Shown here: one piece after another, positions 61,489-64,000 of the stretch
How the letters are laid out: every line of letters begins with the position of its first letter
Position numbering within the stretch: the first letter of the stretch is position 1
The notes under the pieces: generated by a model
Told to the model about the DNA's origin: nothing
What the model saw: only the letters and a program-made list of their open reading frames with translations
Databases searched by the model: none
DNA from: Flavobacterium aquidurense
GTDB lineage: Bacteria; Bacteroidota; Bacteroidia; Flavobacteriales; Flavobacteriaceae
Assembly (NCBI RefSeq): GCF_001404985.1
Contig: NZ_JRLF01000011.1
Location: forward strand, 310,001 to 374,000
Direction of reading: 5' to 3'
Length of the DNA: 64,000 nt
Translations under genes and position numbers: made by a program

Positions 61489-64000
61489 TTAGTTTTCCTC
61501 GATACAACGTATAGGATGAGCAACATTGGCGATTATATTTGAATATATTCCCGACCTTCCTGTACTTGGAGTAAAAATTACTAAAGGAGTTACATAATAA
61601 GTACCTGTATTGGCTCCCGAAATATTTGCTGGCCAATAATTCGCCTGCTGTCCATAACCACCCCAATACTGACCTGATTTCATACCACTATATGGAAGAT
61701 ACATAGATTGCCCAACTAATGTACCTCCTGGATAACCACTTACATTAACTAAAGTATTAAAACTAGCTATTCCTTGCCAATCTTTTCCACCAGGCACACG
61801 ATATCCGGATGGACAAGGATCGTCAGCTGATTTGGTAACACCATCACCCCATGCATAAGGGGATCCAGCAGTAGGTGAAGTTCCTTTAACACTTTCAGGT
61901 CCGTATACAGTTGCAAATGGAGTTTTTTTACCATATTCGTAGTAAGCCCCTACTAAACCTGGTGCAGGAGCAAAAGGATCAAGAGACTGATCAGCTCCTA
62001 AATTATGGCACATAAAGTTTTTCCATACTGTTGCGCTAATCATTGCACCACAGCAAATACAATCTTTTATCTTGGCAGTCAATTTTACCTGTAAATCTTT
62101 ACCTGTACCATCGGCTTTGTCATTATAAACCGCATATATAGTCACTGCTAAGGCAGTTGCTTCGGTTTTACCATAGGCAGCACCTGTACCAGTTGTACCA
62201 TTTGGGCTGCTTAAAGTGTTTTTGTACACCATTGTAGCCGTAACTGCCCCTGATATATTCATAGCAGATTCACTCGCTGTACTGCTAAACGATTTTACAA
62301 TAACTCCAGACACTGACTCTACATATCTAAAACGTACTTTACTTACTGTCCCTATAGGCGTAAAAGTATAGGTTTGAGTATTGGTAGCTATAAGATTAAA
62401 ATCTGATTTATTAGTAATACGGGTCGTTAATTTTCCGCATGTAGCGTTATCATTGCTTTCTGCAATGTCAAAACATGTCTTACCACCCAATGTTCCTGTA
62501 CCTGCCGGAAGTGTATCCGGATTAACCTGAGTCATAATTGTAAATACGGTTGAAGTTGCATTAAGGTTGCCCACACAACCATTAGTAACTACACAATATA
62601 CATAAGATGTGCCTTCACCAGCTGGTTTGTAAGACAAACTTGCCGAAGTAGCACCGCTTATTATAGCACCTTCTGAGGTACTACCTGTTGTATTACTGTA
62701 CCATTGATAAGTAGGATTTACCCCCCCAATAACAGATACTGATACCTGAGCACTTGCCCCGGAAGTAATCGTTTGCTCTGTTGCAGCTTGTGCTATAATA
62801 GAAGGTGTAGGACATACATTGTTTACCACAATTTTATGGGGCAAAGCTGCAGAGTTACCACAAGCATTGACAGCAGTAGCTTTGATTTCTACCTCCAGAT
62901 TATCTGCTCCGGTTGCCGGAAGCTGTATCGAAACATTTGCTCCTGAACCAATTACGGTTGCACCATTACTTGCTGTCCAGGTATAGGAAACTGCAGGGCC
63001 AAATTCTATACTGGTCTGTAGGGTTACTTTGGCACCAAAAGTAGCCGTAGCCGGTTTAGATACCCATGACAGAACCGGTAAACTCGAAACATTAGGGCTA
63101 ATTGTTTTAGTTGCCATAGTACTTGAACATCCTGTTGCATTGGTAACACTTGCTGTGTATACCACACCTGGTGTTGTTACGGTAATCGTTGGTGTAGTTT
63201 CTGCCATCTTAACACCGTCTTTGTACCACGCATAAGTGTAAGTTCCTGCTGTCTGCGGTACAATGGTAAGATCTGTAGTACCATCGCAAAGCACATTATT
63301 ACCGGTAATGTCCGGCTGTGCAGGTGCTCCTGAATCGTTAACTGGTATTGCTGTTTCGCCTACTTCTTTAGAACAAAGTAATCCTGCATTATCTATTGCT
63401 TCCAATCTCAACAAAACAGAAGTTTGATCAGATGGTATTATAAACGGATTCGAAGTAATAGCCACTGAGCCATTGTACCATACATAGGTTACACCTGATC
63501 TTTTGTTGGCAACACTTAAATCTAAACTACCGCCTTTACAAAATACAGTAAAACTATTTAATGCTTTACCATTTACTAATGCATCGCTATCACTAATAGC
63601 TACCTGATTTGTAGTTGTGCTTCTTGATACAATAACACTATTTGAAGCTTTAGAGTAACAGTTTCCTTCCTGGATTGCGGCAAACCATATTCCTTCATCT
63701 CCGGCAGCATTTAAACTAATTGTAGTACCTGATTTTTCCTGTACTCCGTTATGAAACCAAACCACATTTGCTGTAACTCCTAATGCTGTAAGTTTAACCG
63801 CATTGTTACCACAAATAACACCATTGTTTGTAGACAAAATTGATATAGCTCCCGCTGCTGCAGTGCCTGATTCCGTTACATTGCGTTCGTTGGCTGTATT
63901 ACTGTTACAACCAATTGCACCCATAGATACATTGTATTTTCCTTTTTGAGTTGCAATAAAATAAGAAACTCCACGCGCTACCTCGATCCCGTTACGGGTC
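61489..64000 (-). CDS. Large surface protein with Ig-like/PKD repeats and FISUMP C-terminal domain, N-terminus outside the window
   Basis: The open frame continues without a stop to the right edge (836 residues visible); the ATG at 63924 is internal. Ig-like or PKD-type domains of about 90 residues follow one another (VTYVWYNGSVAITSNPF, TYTYAWYKDGVKMAETTPTI, VSYTWTASNGATVIGSGANV, NPTYQWYSNTTGSTSEGAII). Near the C-terminus, ISATVWKNFMCHNLGADQS, YAWGDGVTKSADDPCPSGYRVP and HPIRCIEEN are the FISUMP (Fibrobacter major paralogous) signature. Such proteins are secreted and cell-surface exposed. No sorting domain is at the end. Confidence 0.85.
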   Translation of the reverse strand, partial: TRNGIEVARGVSYFIATQKGKYNVSMGAIGCNSNTANERNVTESGTAAAGAISILSTNNGVICGNNAVKLTALGVTANVVWFHNGVQEKSGTTISLNAAGDEGIWFAAIQEGNCYSKASNSVIVSRSTTTNQVAISDSDALVNGKALNSFTVFCKGGSLDLSVANKRSGVTYVWYNGSVAITSNPFIIPSDQTSVLLRLEAIDNAGLLCSKEVGETAIPVNDSGAPAQPDITGNNVLCDGTTDLTIVPQTAGTYTYAWYKDGVKMAETTPTITVTTPGVVYTASVTNATGCSSTMATKTISPNVSSLPVLSWVSKPATATFGAKVTLQTSIEFGPAVSYTWTASNGATVIGSGANVSIQLPATGADNLEVEIKATAVNACGNSAALPHKIVVNNVCPTPSIIAQAATEQTITSGASAQVSVSVIGGVNPTYQWYSNTTGSTSEGAIISGATSASLSYKPAGEGTSYVYCVVTNGCVGNLNATSTVFTIMTQVNPDTLPAGTGTLGGKTCFDIAESNDNATCGKLTTRITNKSDFNLIATNTQTYTFTPIGTVSKVRFRYVESVSGVIVKSFSSTASESAMNISGAVTATMVYKNTLSSPNGTTGTGAAYGKTEATALAVTIYAVYNDKADGTGKDLQVKLTAKIKDCICCGAMISATVWKNFMCHNLGADQSLDPFAPAPGLVGAYYEYGKKTPFATVYGPESVKGTSPTAGSPYAWGDGVTKSADDPCPSGYRVPGGKDWQGIASFNTLVNVSGYPGGTLVGQSMYLPYSGMKSGQYWGGYGQQANYWPANISGANTGTYYVTPLVIFTPSTGRSGIYSNIIANVAHPIRCIEEN

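Overview
The window looks like a chromosomal segment of a Flavobacterium-like member of the Bacteroidota. Supporting signs are a low GC content, a SusC/SusD pair, type IX secretion sorting domains (types A and B), PorP/SprF and OmpA partners, TAnnTTTG-type -7 promoter elements and abundant short intergenic repeats. No rRNA, tRNA, CRISPR array, transposase or phage gene was seen.

Positions 1-44645 form one functional unit for using the pectin backbone rhamnogalacturonan-I. After the start of a sugar kinase (1-92), a minus-strand operon reads rhaT, rhaEW, rhaI, rhaB, lutA, lutB, lutC (9515 down to 446). It imports L-rhamnose and takes it through rhamnulose-1-phosphate to DHAP plus L-lactate, and LutABC then oxidises the lactate to pyruvate. 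A divergent GntR-type regulator with a sugar-binding domain (9900) and an XRE-type protein follow. The depolymerising arm comes next: a large delta-60 repeat protein (11929-15528), a PL11 lyase, an unassigned glycosidase-like protein, a DUF4450 protein, a GH2 enzyme, a double-domain acetylesterase, a GH28 enzyme, a DUF4861 lipoprotein, the rhamnose mutarotase RhaM, a five-bladed propeller glycosidase-like protein, a sialate-type acetylesterase, SusD, SusC, a GH106 alpha-rhamnosidase and a GH105 unsaturated-uronyl hydrolase. PL11 lyase, GH105 and GH106 together can cut, trim and release rhamnose. Genes for galacturonate catabolism are not in the window.

The main regulatory observation is a repeated operator, CAGGA flanked by inverted TACTA/TGCTT-like arms and usually doubled 10 bp upstream. 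It lies in front of essentially every operon of this unit. At four promoters it sits at an identical distance (22 bases) from a TAnnTTTR -7 element. This ties the rhamnose catabolic operon and the extracellular enzymes into one regulon, most simply under the GntR-type protein at 9900.

Positions 44680-52615 are regulatory: a receiver-like small protein, a YcxB-like membrane protein, a soluble histidine kinase, an NtrC-type sigma-54 activator, a sigma-54-type promoter in front of a GreA/Rnk-like protein, and three related AraC-type regulators, two of which use non-ATG starts. Positions 52834-57135 hold a type IX secretion/gliding-type surface module (type B CTD protein, PorP/SprF, OmpA-PD40).

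Positions 57300-59570 are an array of inverted and direct repeats built on TTGTCATTCTGAGGAACGAA, with a GIY-YIG nuclease gene inside it. Hairpin versions of the same element are dispersed at 17662, 33668 and 61034, with a half copy near 30612. The window ends with a TlpA-like thioredoxin protein and the C-terminal 836 residues of a large Ig-like/FISUMP-domain surface protein that runs off the edge. Many intergenic regions carry short tandem repeats, most strikingly 19 copies of a heptamer ending a few bases before a start codon.
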